DNA of 14,956 nucleotides from Bordetella parapertussis. GTDB lineage: Bacteria; Pseudomonadota; Gammaproteobacteria; Burkholderiales; Burkholderiaceae_D. The translations under genes and the position numbers were made by a program. Shown here piece by piece: positions 14,658-14,956 of the stretch; the first letter of the stretch is position 1, and every line of letters starts with the position of its first letter. The DNA lies in NCBI GenBank assembly GCA_945867725.1, contig CAMBJI010000014.1, positions 1-14,956 of the forward strand. The letters are read 5' to 3'. The notes below the pieces were generated by a model. The model saw nothing but the letters and a program-made list of their open reading frames with translations, was not told the DNA's origin and made no database searches.

Positions 14658-14956
14658 ATGAGCATGAGACTTCACATAAAAAATGGCCGCGTCATCGACC
14701 CGGCAAACCATATCGACGCAGTGCAGGATTTGTTCATCGCTGATGGCAAGATCGCCGCACTTGGAACACCACCTTCCGGTTTTCAAGCCGACCAAGTCAT
14801 TGATGCGCATGGATTGGTGGTGGCGCCCGGTCTGGTGGATTTGTCAGTGCGCTTGCGTGAGCCCGGTTATGAATATCGCGCCACACTCGAATCCGAGTTG
14901 CAGGCAGCATTGGCGGGTGGTGTGACCAGTTTGCTCTGTCCTCCTGATACCGATCC
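14658..14956 (+). CDS. pyrC': Inactive dihydroorotase-like subunit (PyrC'/PyrX), 5' part cut by window edge
   Basis: The first 99 codons of a dihydroorotase homologue. The N-terminal amidohydrolase small domain is normal (RLHIKNGRVIDPANH, DLFIADGKIAALG, VIDAHGLVVAPGLVDL). The catalytic motif that should read H-x-H-x-R is S63-x-R65-x-R67, so both zinc-binding histidines are gone while the substrate arginine and the following EPG remain. This pattern is known for pyrC' of Pseudomonas, whose product has no dihydroorotase activity but is needed to assemble active aspartate carbamoyltransferase. The gene lies 5 bases after pyrB, which supports that role. A separate active pyrC should exist elsewhere in the genome. 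ATG 14664 is an alternative start two codons in. Confidence 0.9.
   Translation, partial: MSMRLHIKNGRVIDPANHIDAVQDLFIADGKIAALGTPPSGFQADQVIDAHGLVVAPGLVDLSVRLREPGYEYRATLESELQAALAGGVTSLLCPPDTD

Noticed and set aside
1..14956. Search for a novel defence, toxin-antitoxin or mobile system
   Set aside because: Every complete gene belongs to a recognised chromosomal family, with conserved order and even base composition. No integrase, transposase, tRNA or flanking repeat was seen.

Overview
The window reads as a chromosomal segment of a Gram-negative betaproteobacterium. The closest impression is Burkholderiales, Oxalobacteraceae-like (Herminiimonas/Janthinobacterium type). This rests on the near-textbook betaproteobacterial form of PyrB, the gene order yqgE-ruvX-pyrR-pyrB-pyrC', a Pil-Chp cluster placed directly after a rubredoxin gene, and moderate GC content with G/C-rich third codon positions. 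It is a family-level judgement made by eye, with no database search. Gene density is high, there are no RNA genes, insertion sequences or CRISPR arrays, and every complete gene is uninterrupted.

Left end (1-685): a truncated ThiD-like kinase on the minus strand diverges from a small rubredoxin gene across only about 50 bases.

Centre (850-9130): a five-gene chemosensory operon of the Pil-Chp type: pilG and pilH (single-domain response regulators), pilI (CheW-type adaptor), pilJ (membrane chemoreceptor) and chpA (a 1529-residue CheA-type hybrid kinase). PilJ would sense a surface or pilus-related signal, PilI would couple it to ChpA, and ChpA would phosphorylate PilG and PilH to control type IV pilus extension and retraction. 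No CheR-like (pilK) or CheB-like (chpB) adaptation gene is present here. A terminator-like hairpin overlaps the pilG stop codon and could set pilG apart from the rest of the operon.

Next (9127-10446): a patatin-like phospholipase with a DUF3734-type C-terminus overlaps the end of chpA and may be co-transcribed with it. Converging on it from the minus strand is a class I DNA photolyase gene (10472-11947).

Right end (12068-14956): yqgE, ruvX, pyrR, pyrB and the start of a pyrC-like gene, all on the plus strand with short gaps or overlaps. yqgE has an extended -10 promoter placed so that its mRNA would be leaderless. The pyrC-like product has lost the metal-binding His-x-His of dihydroorotase, so it is the non-catalytic partner of aspartate carbamoyltransferase (pyrC' / pyrX type).

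I did not find a convincing previously undescribed system. Most of the window is conserved core genome. The points worth a second look are the pilG terminator hairpin, the reduced and partly non-canonical phosphotransfer domains of ChpA, the leaderless yqgE start, the odd N-terminus of the patatin gene, and the divergent ThiD.
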